Positions 50,838-62,001 of a stretch of 64,000 nt of DNA are shown piece after piece. Location of the stretch: NCBI GenBank assembly GCA_012845835.1, contig JABAKD010000004.1, forward strand, positions 4,744,265 through 4,808,264, in the 5' to 3' direction. The first letter of the stretch is position 1. Each line of letters begins with the position of its first letter. A model generated the notes under the pieces. The model was given only the letters and a program-made list of their open reading frames with translations. It was not told the origin of the DNA and ran no database searches. The position numbers were made by a program, and so were the translations under genes. This stretch comes from Undaria pinnatifida. Taxonomy: Eukaryota > Sar > Phaeophyceae > Laminariales > Alariaceae.

Positions 50838-51225
50838 TTGTTGTTGTTGTTGTTGTTGCTGTTGTTGTTGTTGTTGTTGTTCTCACATTAACTAGCATAA
50901 TCAAGTCCGTCGTCACAGGACAGGCTCCAGTCACTCTGGAGCTGAGGAATGCCCCAGGGAAAAACACAAACAAACCAAAGCTGGTACACGCATATATCAC
51001 AGCTGACGCAATTCATGTCTCCACCAGAAACATATAAAAGTGAAATCGGGAGTCAGCCTACGATGTGCCAGGTCCAGATTGGCGTATACATCTCACTACT
51101 CGCGCCTGGAAAAACCGACTATATCGCTTTCCACCCAACAAAGACTACCACGTATATATTGCACGTAGTACCCGTCATTACGCATACGCACGACAGGCGC
51201 AAGTCAATTGGAAACTCGTGTAGGA
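50838..51225 (+). repeat. Dispersed repeat family R6, copy 2
   Basis: Inverted relative to 34831-35190, same edge microsatellite. A one-base indel near 50970 changes the frame relative to copy 1. Confidence 0.85.
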
Positions 51226-51799
51226 GACCACAACATACGCTTTGTTCAGTTTAAACGTTCCAACATGTGCTTACATACGACGAAAAGCTTACAGCCGACG
51301 TCAAGGTACGTATCGTACACATTGCACATCCACACGTTAGTCGGGATGACGTGTGGCATCGAATGTGTCCAGGGTCTTCAGTGTAATTTTGTACGGAGTT
51401 TTTGTATTGCTTTTTTGCATTTTTCGTCTTGCGTACGTATTATAGGAGTATGCGAATTGCGTGTAGTATTGGTCTCGTATTGTCCTGTTTTCGGGGAGGC
51501 GGGCGCCGTGTTCTATTGAGCGTGGATCGCGTGTTTTCTCCCAAGGTGGTCTAGGTTGGTGGCCGACTCCGTGTGCCACATTGTTAAGTTGCTTGGTGTC
51601 GACGTTGTTAGCCTGAAGTACTGTGGTTTCGTTTACGCAAGGTTTTTGGTTTTGTGCAGTTCAACTACGTGCTATGAAGTGCCCACAAACGACTTCAACG
51701 CAATACAAATATTTGCTCATTCGCAAGGACCGGGCATGCAAAAAAAATGTTAGTAACTGTTACGTACAAGTACCAATCAGATATCGCTGTGATTGATTC
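51226..51799. other. Intergenic, no gene seen
   Basis: No supported exon or repeat. Confidence 0.4.
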
Positions 51800-52060
51800 A
51801 CACCCGGGGCGATCTCGTGGTGGGTTCTTCCCGTCCCAAACATTTTGTGAATTCCCGTGGTGGCTAGTTTTCGCAAGACGATTTCCCGTGGTGGCTGGTT
51901 CCTGCGGGAAACATTTACGCAGTGGCTGATTGCCGTACATAATATCCCGTTAATTCCCGAAGTAGCTGCTTGTCGCTTGACTACTTATCGTGGCGGTCAG
52001 GTCCCGTGTAAAACATCGCTTGAATACCCTTGGAGGCTAGTTCCCGCCGGAAATGTTCCT
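51800..52060 (+). repeat. Degenerate minisatellite, about 45-bp unit
   Basis: CCCGTGGTGGCTRGTT, then CGC/CGGGA and AAACAT recur about six times with strong drift. Confidence 0.65.
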
Positions 52061-52159
52061 AAGATCAAAAATCGTTCCTGAGGACTCCCCTGATAAATTG
52101 TCGCCGGGACTAACCGAGTAGAGATAGCTCTTGTAAATAGAAACGCCAGCGCTATGTTT

Positions 52160-52797
52160 TCACGTGTGTACACAGAAAACGCACACACGCAGTTTGTTTC
52201 GAACTCCGATTCGTTCGATTTGTCACTTGTTCAGTTTTCACGCCCACCCGCAACAACAGATGGCACTGCCAACGTCCGTTGACCATGCGTGGCGTGTGCG
52301 ATGCCCTCCTTTTCCCCCTGCCATAGTCTCCGACCCAGACCGACGCACCTCTCTTGGAGCCCACGACTCCCGTCCCCCCGCAAATGGCTCCGAGGAGGCG
52401 TCCATGGCCGGTGTGCATGCCGGAAGAGGATGCGCCACGCCTTGAACTTCGAACTAGAGGCCGATCCCACAGAGAGAACTGCTATCGCTTTGATTCCCGC
52501 AGCGAGGAAGAGGAAAGACGCCGACGCCAACGGGAACGGGAGACAAGAAGGAGCACGGTTGGGGGTGATCGAGACCAGCGCTTTGTAACAGGTGGAATTG
52601 AGATGACCAGGAATGATCTTGGACGAGAAGATCAGGCGACAAGAAGCGCGGCAGGGGCGGACTCTGTGCTGGAGGGTTCTGAGACGATCGAACACCCCGA
52701 AAGGGTCGAGACGATTTAGGCTGAAGGTCTGGAGATGCCCGGGGAATCTGCGACACAAGACCCTCAGAGGCCTAAGAAGCCAAAACAGCGCATTCGG
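52160..52797 (+). CDS. GC-rich region with candidate first exon
   Basis: Several plus frames between 52164 and 52720 look protein-like but overlap (for example one rich in Arg/Glu at 52354-52719), so no single product can be named. At 52735-52797 an ATG opens 21 codons (MPGESATQDPQRPKKPKQRI) ending CGG|GTGAGT, a sound first exon in phase 0. I could not find its partner: the next good exon (53736) needs a different phase. A decayed element or an unresolved gene are both possible. Confidence 0.3.
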
Positions 52798-53735
52798 GTG
52801 AGTGAGAAAGTTCTGTCTCGTGGACCGGAACTTTCATGCTGGGGTCGACTCCTGCGCACATATATATGTCGTTGTGTTTTGAGCGCGACGGCATGCGTAA
52901 GTGGCGGGCGGGTGGCCATCGATCAGCGGCGCGAGTTTCTTCGACAGCTACGTCTTGACTACCCGTTTTAGGTGGTCTTAGGTCTGCCCACAATCGACTG
53001 CTACCACCAGACCTGCAGCAAGCTCCCGGTGGCGGGAATAGTGAGCCACAACAGTACGTTAGGCGCTTTCTTGCTCGGTCACCACCTTGTGGGACATCCA
53101 ACCAATCGATAGAATCCTTGATGTTGCCTGCCCCTCCTACCCCCCTCCCTTCTCGTGTCTTCCCCTCTATCTGCTGTCCTACGTGAAACAGATCGCAGAA
53201 GACCGAAACCGTGTGTATGTGTTCCGCAGTGACATGCCTGCAGACACGGATGTCTGCTAGACGAGCGAGAGGGTGAAGGTAATTATTAGTCGGCGACGGC
53301 GTATGCTGGTAAAGTGGCATTTTCAATCCGCAGCAACCGGCTATGTATTGTAAGGCGGGACACCGACCCCCCCGCCCCCCCCTGGGTGGTATGCCCCCCG
53401 CAAGCTCCACCGGAGGCTACTTGATAAGCTGATCGGCGGATGTTTACAACAACGAAAATACGACAGTATAGGGTTTGTCACGACGATAACATCGAAACAA
53501 AAGAGTGTACTCAGTGCAATATTTGATTAGAATTTTAGGCGGACGCTTGGTGATACAATTCCACCGCTTTCCTTGAGCGGTGATGCAAAACGTGGATGGA
53601 ATCGCAATCCCAGAAAAATGTGTGGATTTTTAACGAAACTCGACAAGGTATCGTTTTACAGTTTTAACAAAGGTCGAGAATCGTCTGCCAACACTCCCGA
53701 CGATGGTTCCGCAGAATCAAAGCTTGAATCACCAG
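52798..53735. other. Unresolved stretch between candidate exons
   Basis: A C-run near 53375 and a 65-codon plus frame (53573-53770) with possible donor AAG|GTATCG at 53647. No firm exon. Confidence 0.3.
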
Positions 53736-55026
53736 TGCTTTGGCTCAAATCGACTATGATTTTCAACTGAATACATTTGCCTCGCTTGCTGTGTGTCGAT
53801 GGGAGATGAGCATTGAATCCCGGATAGCGGCGCCGGGAACGAAAATGGCGTTCGCAGAGCGCAAGGGGGAACTTTGGCGCAAGAATCAGCCGCTTGTGAC
53901 TCAGAACTCGGTTTCGCCTTCGAGGCTGGCAGTGTACCCCAACGGCAGGCCCCGGACACGCCTCCCGTCAAGACGGCACGCACGACCTGCCGTCAAGAGG
54001 TACGTGGTAGAAGCCGACATGTTTGAGAAGGTATGTCGAACGGACTCATTGCCTTTTATTTTCTTGGGTGTAGCCGTGGGGCTGGTCGATACATGCAGCA
54101 AGTAAAGGCCGGAATTCACGGTGCTATTCCTGGTGTCTGATACCAGGTATATGATAGCGGCCGTGTTGTTTGTTCTGGCGTGAGCAGCCCCCGCTCCCTT
54201 TGCCACCCCTCGCTGCTGGAGCCGACGAGCAGCGTACACGGAAAATCATTCGTCAACGCGGCCGCGGTGCTTTCACCAGATTCGCCGCGAAAGAACAGAC
54301 AGGAGGAAATATTGGCTCACGGGCAGGTTTTCCTCGAAGCGTATGCCGGCGGCGCCTATGTTGGCCGGCAATATTTAACCACCTTGATAGCTCAGGTCTC
54401 GTCCTCTTTCCCTCCTTTCACTCCCCCTACCCTATCCCGTCACCTCGCACCTCCCGCTGTTCCTTCCTTTGTCCACTCCCGCTTCCCTGTGTATGTTTCG
54501 TGTTTTACAAACGTTGTGGATGATTATATTCGAACCCGCGCCTACGCAGGAGTGGGCGGCGGGTAGCTGGCTGCACCCGCCTCCGTTGTACTGCTCGGAC
54601 GCTTCAAAACCCTACAAATTATGGCGCCGATGGACGCTGACGAGGCACGAGCATTCGTGGAGCTGCAGGTGCGACACTCTTGCCGATTGCGGCGGCGCCG
54701 CTCGTTGATCGAGCGGGTGGTTAAGTTGCTTTCGCCCGCGTCTTCCATCCGGTCGAGCGTACTAGCAAGGCAAATGTGGTGCACAACATTGACGCCCGCG
54801 TGGTTATGAGCGGACCTTCTTGCCAAGCGTCTGACACTGTGTTTCGTGTTTCCTTTCATCTCTCTCGAACGTTCCGAGGATGGTCGTATATACGTCGTGA
54901 GCTCTTCGTTCATGACCTTTGCAGGGGGTACTGCAGAACGCGACGACAGCACTTCAAAATTTGGCAGTTAAGAACTTCAGGCTCGAGGTTTTGACGACAA
55001 CAATGACATGGTCTCTACTGCATTGA
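53736..55026 (+). CDS. Four-exon hypothetical gene candidate, 5-prime end missing
   Basis: Exons are 53736-54030, 54222-54395, 54567-54668 and 54925-55026 (TGA). After one leading base they join in phase 0 for 224 codons. Exon 1 begins ALAQIDYDFQLNTFASLAV, has a basic middle and ends VVEADMFEK|GTATGT. Exon 2 reads KNRQEEILAHGQVFLEAYAG. Exons 3 and 4 give DADEARAFVELQ then GVLQNATTALQNLAVKNF. No family is recognised. The acceptors of exons 2 (GGAG) and 3 (GGTAG) are weak, and an ATG at 54621 could instead start a short separate gene. An upstream exon ending in phase 2 is required and not found. The reading ends just before palindrome 2. Confidence 0.4.
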
Positions 55027-55200
55027 AAGTAGTGCAGGACACACCCTACCCTTCCTTACTTAATAATCCCAGCTTGGCCAGAAATAAGAGATTATTAACT
55101 GGTGTCGCATACTGTAGGTGGACAACTTCACAGGACGAGCCAAAGTTGTCGATTCATTCTCATTGTCGCCCTCCCTCTCCCTGTCCCTCTGCCCCCCCAA

Positions 55201-56808
55201 CCGTTCTTGTATGTTCTGCACCGTCAGGCCAGAAGATCAAAACGTGGAGAGGTGTGTACACGTCTTAACCGCAACGTTGGTACCTACCCGTCGATGCTTG
55301 TCCGGAACACGACAAGGCAGGGCAATAAAGGCCTACGCACCTTGTTAAACAACCTGTCTTGCGGTACCTCCCAGATGACACGGCTGTCTTCCTTCGTCCA
55401 CTCCGTTCGCCAGCCCAAACCACCAGGCTGCACAAGCCACTTTTTCCCTCCACTCGTAGAGGTCTGCTCAAAAACGCAAATGGTTGGACACATATCGGCG
55501 GTTATCGACAGCGTTGAGGAGAGTAGAGCTACGGATATATCGCAGAGACCCAAACCTACCAGGTAGTGGATTCCAGTCGAAGCCGAGAAACGTTGCTGCA
55601 TTTATGTCCTGCACTATACTGTTGTCGTGTACTTGCTACGTACTGGGAATGCGTTGTCAGTGTTCATTGGTAGTGTTCTGAGGTGTACTGTGCTGCAGGT
55701 TTTGAATCGGTCGTTCCATCTACCACCTGGATTATTCCCTCCCTTCCCCCGCCCGATATTTAAGCTTTGATCCTCTAGAGCGTGCAGACATTTCACGAAA
55801 ACAAGCTACGCTATTGACCGGCAGTGCATCATCACTCACGTCCCTGAAGCTCGGTCGGAGCAAAGTCACCGCCAGGTAAGTGAACACGCCGGGTACAGGG
55901 TCCTTGCTCTTGCCGTCAGCGTAATGTGCCGTGCGGAGCCACACTTCCTTTTTTGCCTCTTCCTCGATCATGCAGCAGTGGACATGCATTGTACAATGCA
56001 CTGTACATAACAATGCATGTCATTGTACAATGCATGTCCACTGCTGCATGATAGAGCTAAAGGAAAAAAAGGAGGTGTGGCTCCGCACGGCACACTGCGC
56101 TGACGGTGACAGCAAGGACCCTGTTCCCGGCGTGTTCACTTACCTGCCGGTGACTTTGCCCCGACCGAGCTTCAGGGACGGGAGTGATGATGCACTGCCG
56201 GTCAATAGCGTAGCTTGTTTTCGTGAAATGTCGGCACGTGCTAGAGGATCAAAGCTTAAATATCGGGCGGGGGAAGGGAAGGGATACTCCAGGCGGTAGA
56301 TGGGGCGACCGATTCAAAACCTGCAGCACAGTACACCTCAGAACACTCCCAGCGAACACTGACAACGCACTCCCAGTACGTAGCAAGTACACGACAACAG
56401 TATAGTGCAGGACATAAATGCAGCAACGTTTGTCGGCTGTGACTGAAATCCACTAGGTTTTGGTCTCTGCGATATACCCGTAGCTCTACTCTCCTCAACG
56501 CTGTCGATGACCGCCGATATGTGTCCAACCATTTGCGTTTTTGAGCAGACCTCTACGAGTGGAGGGAAAAAGTGGCTTGTGCAGCCTGGTGTTTTGGGCT
56601 GGCGAACGGAGTGGACCAAGGAAGACAGCCGTGTCATCTGGGAGGTACCGCAAGACAGGACAAACAAGGTGCGTAGGCCTTTATTGCCCTGCCTTGTCGT
56701 GTTCCGGGCAAGCATCGACGGATGATTGCCAACGTTGCGGTCGAGACGTGCACACACCTCTCCACGTTTTGATCTTCTGGCCTGACGGTGCAGAACATAC
56801 AAGAACGG
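55201..56808. repeat. Giant near-perfect palindrome 2
   Basis: Left arm about 55201-56003 and right arm about 56010-56808 are inverted copies, roughly 90 percent identical by eye, meeting at a centre rich in GCATTGTACAATGC. The same frames stay open in both arms: minus-strand EVWLRTAHYADGKSKDPVPG (left) and its plus-strand twin (right), and TSTSGGKKWLVQPG with WTKEDSRVIWEVPQD. In the right arm CQRCGRDVHTPLHVL recalls the Cys/His motif at LINE C-termini. Inverted duplication of a mobile-element or gene fragment; a transcript would be a long hairpin. Confidence 0.88.
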
Positions 56809-56913
56809 TCGTCGGTGAGGCTGTCCGCGGCGTTTGTCCCTCTCGCCTCCCCCGTTTTGCCCTTGCACCTCCTTTGCTGCAGACGCCCAACCCACCTATC
56901 GGCTCACACTGGG

Positions 56914-56918
56914 CAAAC
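56914..56918. other. Copia target-site duplication (left)
   Basis: CAAAC, repeated at 63324-63328 just outside the other LTR. Confidence 0.9.
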
Positions 56919-57450
56919 TGTTCGTGATAGCGGCATGTATGTATCAACTGTACTGCGGTGAAACTCTGATTGGTTGGTTTGAATAGCAGAACTGTTGATT
57001 GTATGTTGTTGTACCAGAATACTCTTCTTGTGGTGCTACGGTACTTCGGTAGATTGTACATGTGCACGAGTTATACATCGGACCGTAGTGGTGTGTACGG
57101 TACGTTGGTATGTCGGTACGTTGGACACATTGACGAATAGGAACATTCCTGTAGTGTTGCTAACACGATATAGCTTGTCTCAACGAACAGCCTAGCAATA
57201 AGTTACAGTTACATACGTTGTGTCACGGAGGTAAGTTACAGGGATCGTCTCGTGGTATCACCCACGAGCAGTCCCACGGGTATGTACGAGTAGGCACTAT
57301 GCGAGGAGGTTTAGGTATTCGACTACGAGCGGTTGTTACTGGGCTGTGGAGAGTTGGCCCACATGACCCACTCCACTTCCTGACCTGTCTCTCCAGACAT
57401 TGGTCTCTCTAATATAATACCTTTCTCCAGAAGCCACTGATTTACCAACA
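56919..57450 (+). repeat. Copia 5-prime LTR
   Basis: TGTTCGTGATAGCGG to GATTTACCAACA. Short open frames inside recur unchanged in the 3-prime LTR and are not genes. Confidence 0.93.
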
Positions 57451-57538
57451 CGCTATAGCGCTATCGGTCCACTGCTGTACGTCCCCCTGGACTGTGTTCG
57501 ACGAGACTGTGAGGGCGGCTTGATCAACCGGCCTCGTC

Positions 57539-59059
57539 ATGGCTGAACAGGAGGGAGGTGACCCTGCGGCAAACCAACAGGGTGACCCGCAGGGCTTTGG
57601 TGAGAGAATGGATTCCTTAGAGTCTCGAGTGTCTCAAATGCTGGATATGTTTTCTAACCAGCAGCAGATGCTCCAGACAGTTGTTGAGACACACCAGAGG
57701 GAGAATGTGGAGTCCTCTAGTTCGCGTGCTGCGCCGCGAGGCATCGAACTAGAGTCTGGTGTGCACCAATCGGGTGCCGCCGGTAGGACGGCGGGGAGTA
57801 CGGGAGGCGATACCCTAGGCTTTGGCGTGTCCGACATGAGGGTTGGGAGTAGGGGTGTTGTAGACCCAGGCTTGAACCCGCGTGTTTCTGATGAGAATCG
57901 TTCCTCTGTTCCTGCAGTAAACTTTGGTTCGGTTGACGGGACTGTTGGTGGGGCTTTAGGTAGCCAGTCCTCTGTTCCGCCCACTACCTCAGCAAGTGAG
58001 TGGTGGGGAAAAGTCGCTAGTGGGAACACACTGATCCCAGCGGCTGACAGTAGTTCGGGGGAGAGCTTGGGTGGGGGTCTTTTCAAGAAAGTTCCCAAGG
58101 CTCCTGAATTTATCGGTACTGATGTATCGTATCCTTCATGGTCGCAGAATTTTCTGCTCAAAGCTCGTCACTACAACAATCTGAGCGAGCCGTTCACCTG
58201 TGATATCGACATTAAAATCGCCGACGTTAATTTCGACTTGACCCCTTGGGTAGAGAAGGGATACAGCGTTGGTGTACTGCGTCAGCATGAGATTGCTTGG
58301 TGGTTTCTGTTCGACTGCTTGAAGAAAGACAGCCACAAAAACATGGCAAGGCAAGCTGGTTCCTCGTATAAGGCTTTTCGCGCGCTCAAGGATCACTTTC
58401 TACCGTTGAGTCAGAGTCAAATTCGAGTGCAGGAAGAAAAACTGAAGTCTCTGCGCATGCGTCCCCACGAGAATCCCACAACTTTCTTTTCATCCATCAG
58501 AGAGACGCTTGGTGTGTTGACCATGCTTGAAGTAACGAAGGATGATCGTGAAGTGTGCAATCTCATGCTGGAAGGACTGTCCCCCGAGTACAAGACTTTA
58601 CGTGAGACTCTTGTGGTGTTCTGTTCGAATGACCCCTCTTTCATCGAGACCAAAGTGCGTGAGCGGTACCTAGACTTGCAAGCACAGGGTGGTTCTAAGA
58701 AGCAGAATAGTGTTGCTCTGGTGTCTAGGCCTGCGAAGAAGAAGAGTAACTTCAAGAAGCACAACAAGCAGAAGTCTAACTCTGAGTCTGATTCCTCGAA
58801 GAAGTCTTTTCAGGGGAGGTGTTACAAGTGTGGGGAGGTGGGTCACATGAAGCTCGACAGCAAGGCTCGCATCATCCCTCATCCTTCCCAGACTGGAAAG
58901 CCCGAGGCCGACGAGAATGAGAGCGGTGAGCAGTGTGCTATTCCTGATTCGGATCTGGTGTGCAGAAATGGTAGTTACCGCATGAGTGATGACTGCCAAA
59001 AGGTGTTGCTTGCAGCATGTCGTAAGGAAGTGGTTTTGAAGGCGTGTGATGATTTGTAG
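57539..59059 (+). CDS. Copia gag polyprotein (506 aa)
   Basis: ATG at 57539, 88 bp after the LTR. Residues 1-60 contain a coiled-coil-like part (LESRVSQMLDMFSNQQQML), 60-180 are Gly/Ser-rich, and 180-390 match the copia gag core (PEFIGTDVSYPSWSQNFLLK; LKSLRMRPHENPTTFFSSI; MLEGLSPEYKTLRETL). From residue 428 a zinc knuckle CYKCGEVGHMKLDS follows CX2CX4HX4C except that the last Cys is Ser. That loss should weaken RNA binding. The frame ends at 59059 while pol continues one frame over. Confidence 0.88.
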   Translation: MAEQEGGDPAANQQGDPQGFGERMDSLESRVSQMLDMFSNQQQMLQTVVETHQRENVESSSSRAAPRGIELESGVHQSGAAGRTAGSTGGDTLGFGVSDMRVGSRGVVDPGLNPRVSDENRSSVPAVNFGSVDGTVGGALGSQSSVPPTTSASEWWGKVASGNTLIPAADSSSGESLGGGLFKKVPKAPEFIGTDVSYPSWSQNFLLKARHYNNLSEPFTCDIDIKIADVNFDLTPWVEKGYSVGVLRQHEIAWWFLFDCLKKDSHKNMARQAGSSYKAFRALKDHFLPLSQSQIRVQEEKLKSLRMRPHENPTTFFSSIRETLGVLTMLEVTKDDREVCNLMLEGLSPEYKTLRETLVVFCSNDPSFIETKVRERYLDLQAQGGSKKQNSVALVSRPAKKKSNFKKHNKQKSNSESDSSKKSFQGRCYKCGEVGHMKLDSKARIIPHPSQTGKPEADENESGEQCAIPDSDLVCRNGSYRMSDDCQKVLLAACRKEVVLKACDDL

Positions 59060-59894
59060 GATGTGGTATGATGTCTCTGGTCTGAAGTGTCTGATGACGT
59101 CCCGTGATGATCTGATTATGAGCGCCGTCAGTAATGATATGATCCTGAAAGCTGTCAACAAGGCTAGATATGTCGAGGATTGGTATGCTGACACAGGCAC
59201 TTCATATCACATGACTGATTCCCTGTCTTGCATGAGAGACTTGAAGCCTTGCCACAGAAGTGTGAATGGAATTGGTGGCGTGTCTTGTGAAGTAGCTTAC
59301 TCCGGAACGCTAGATTTGGTATTTGTGACTGCTGACGGTGAGTTCTCCGTGGAATTGAAGAACGTATTGTACTCTCCTAACTTGGGGTATAATCTCTTTT
59401 CTCCGAGTGCAGAGTTTGATGATGAGTCATGGAATGGTCTTGGTGGTCCTAATGGTGTTATGACTGCATTCAATGGACAAGTAACTTTTCAGAACTTCGA
59501 TGGCATGCTGATTGCGTCTGCGTATCGCCTAGAAGAAGCCTCTGTTGGTACGGTGTTGGCTGCTCTCACTCCCGCCAACCCCAAGCATGAAACTACGATG
59601 GATATTAACGATTTCCACAATATTTATGCACATTCGCACGAGGGTCTGCTTCGCACTACTGCAAAGCGATTAGATACCAAGTTGGTTGGTGACATGCATG
59701 CTTGTTCAGGGTGTTCGATGTCGAAGGCTATTCGGAAAGGAATCGTTCGGGAAACTAAAACTCGATCGGATAAAAAGTTGGGCAGAGTTTTTGTTGACCT
59801 GGGAGGAAGGAAGGACATTGCGTCCGTAGGGGGAAAACATTACCTCATGATTGTGAAGGATGATTTCACGAGACTTGCATGGCTGTATTCCTGA
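59046..59894 (+). pseudogene. Copia pol part 1: protease and integrase N-terminus
   Basis: It contains the aspartic-protease motif WYADTGTSYHMTD (about 59180), then the pre-integrase zinc region with HNIYAHSHEGLL and CSGC, and the first integrase Asp (VFVDLGG) before HYLMIVKDDFTRLAWLY. One base is missing near 59890, producing a premature TGA. It overlaps the gag stop in a different frame. Confidence 0.85.
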
Positions 59895-61687
59895 AAAATA
59901 AATCAGACGCTTGCAGTGCTTTCCGGAGTTTTCTTGCGAGTGTGCGTGCTGATGGTGTCCCGTCATTGGTTGAGATTGTTAGGTCTGACAATGGTGGGGA
60001 GTTTTTCGGGGGGGAGTTTGCATCTGTGTGCAACGAGCTTTTGATCAAACAAGAGTTCACACCGGCTTATAGTCCGCAATATAATGGTGTTGCAGAGCGT
60101 GGGCTGGGATTGATAGAGGAGGCCGCGATGGCGGCTCGTATTCAAGCTAAAGTTCTTTTTGGGCATGTACAGTTACCTAAGACTGATAAACTCTGGGCTG
60201 AGGCTATGCACTGGGCTTGCGAAGCGATGAACCACACTGCGTGTTCTGCTAACCCTGAATTCAAATCGCCGTATGAAATGTGGTATGGTGAACCTCGTCC
60301 CGCTAGACCGTATCCGTTTTTGAAGCCCGCCTACTGTAGGTGGCAGCGACCGTCAAAGCTGCTGCCGAAGGGTGAGAGTTGTTTCTATGTCGGTCCTTCG
60401 AGAGACCACCCGCGTGATTGTCATAGAGTACTTACGAGGGCTGGTACAATTCAAGAAACGAAGGATGTGACGTGGGAGGTGCTGCCGTCACAGCTCCCTC
60501 CGCTGCAACCTTCTTTGCCGATAGAGGTAGCAGAGGAGGGAGGGGAGGATAGTGACGACGATGTTGAAACCGAGATATGGCCGCTTGTGGGAAGAGGAGT
60601 CGCTCACACACTTTTGAAACGTGATGCCGTGCCCTCTGGTGCGGGAGTCGAGGAGGTTGAGAGTGTTGGCGCAGGTAGTATAGGCCCGTCCTTTTCTGTT
60701 CCATCTTCCCCTGCTGAACCGTCTGCCCCCGTGAACATTTCTTCTGGTAGTGTAGCTCCTTCTGTGTCTTCGCCTGTGAATGACGGGGAGAGCCAGGGAG
60801 GGCAGGAATCAGGAGAGGTAGAGATGGGGGATCTGGGAGGGGATGATGAGGTAGAGTCGATGGGGCAGGGAGGGCATGATGATGAAGAGTCGATTGGGTC
60901 GGGAGGACTGGTAGAGGCGGAGGCATCCCCTCCAGCCGCTCGTCGTCCGCTGCATGTGGCCGAGCTTGCTGACTTTAATACTTCCGCGCGTGAAAATGAT
61001 GAAGTGAGAGAAGGTAGGACTCGCGCGCAAACTCGTGCAGTCAACCAGCAGAGTGTACCCGGCCTCATGGCCACCCTAGGACCCACCTTCGCGACAGAGG
61101 TCGTGTCCTCATTGTTGTCGGAGCAGAGAGCAGGTGATGAGACGGAATTGCCGAAAGAACTGGTTCAGGATGTAGAATCGGAGCCTGGTAGTTATCAGGA
61201 AGCCCAGCGTTCGAAGTACGCTAAGATTTGGGAAGGAGTCAGGTCTGCCGAAATTGAAGGCTTGATAAGAGCAGGAACGTTCACGTTGGCAGTAAAAGTC
61301 CCGATAGGCTGTAATGTGATTGATGCTAGATGGGTTTTCAAGTGGAAAGCAGACGAAACAGGAAAGATAGTGAAGGCCAAGGCTAGGCTTGTAGCGAAGG
61401 GCTTCAAGCAGAAGTATGGTGTGGATTATCTTGAGACATTCTCGCCTACCGCAAATGCTGCATCTTTACGATTGCTGATAGTGTTGGCATGTTTGTACAA
61501 TTTGGAATTACTCCACTGGGATATTGAGCAAGCATTTGTTCAGTCGGAATTGGATCACGAGGTGTTCATGAAGTTTCCTCCTGGCTGCGGGTCGATGTCA
61601 GGAAAGGTTGTCCGTTTGAACAAGAGTTTGTACGGATTGAAGCAGGCTTCTAGAGGACATTTTACAAGAGGCTGGTGTCGGAACTGA
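59879..61687 (+). pseudogene. Copia pol part 2: integrase core and RT N-terminal half
   Basis: It continues FLKNKSDACSAFRSF, then RSDNGGEF (second catalytic Asp) and SPQYNGVAERGLGLIEEA (catalytic Glu). Next are GKSPYEMW-type sequence (FKSPYEMWYG), a long acidic/Ser linker, and RT with DARWVFKWKADETGKI, RLVAKGFKQKYGVDY and DIEQAFVQSELDHEVFM. A one-base loss near 61667, inside SLYGLKQASRGHF, ends the frame. Confidence 0.88.
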
Positions 61688-62001
61688 AGAGGATTGGTTT
61701 TGAGCAGTCAATGTCTGACCCTTGTGTCCTGCGTTTCATGATGGGAGACGAGGTATTGGGGATGGTCGCGATCCACGTGGATGACATTCTGTATGCAGGA
61801 AGTAAGAGCCTTGCCAAGGTGGTTGTGGCACTAGGCGACTCTCTTCCTGCGAAGGACTTGGGGGAGGTCAAGTTCTTTCTAGGTTGTGAATATATTCGCG
61901 ACCGTGAGGCTGGTACGATTGAGATTAAGTTATATCAGGAGTGTTCTCGAGAGATTCAATATATGTCGCACCAGCTCGATCCCTGCTTCCCTTGCCAATG
62001 A
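61675..62001 (+). pseudogene. Copia pol part 3: RT catalytic segment
   Basis: It has GFEQSMSDPCVLRF and the catalytic box VAIHVDDILYAG, then DLGEVKFFLGCEY. An indel near 61930 shifts to the next segment. Confidence 0.85.

Noticed and set aside
50527-51037. Long Val-Ala and Thr-Ala repeat proteins on both strands
   Set aside because: Product of the CTACTG and GTT microsatellites.
54621-55026. Prefoldin subunit 1 N-terminus
   Set aside because: DADEARAFVELQ resembles the start of that family, but the following residues do not continue it clearly; kept as an unnamed candidate.
56995-57195. 66-codon frame found again at 62868
   Set aside because: Both lie in the copia LTRs; identity reflects LTR duplication.
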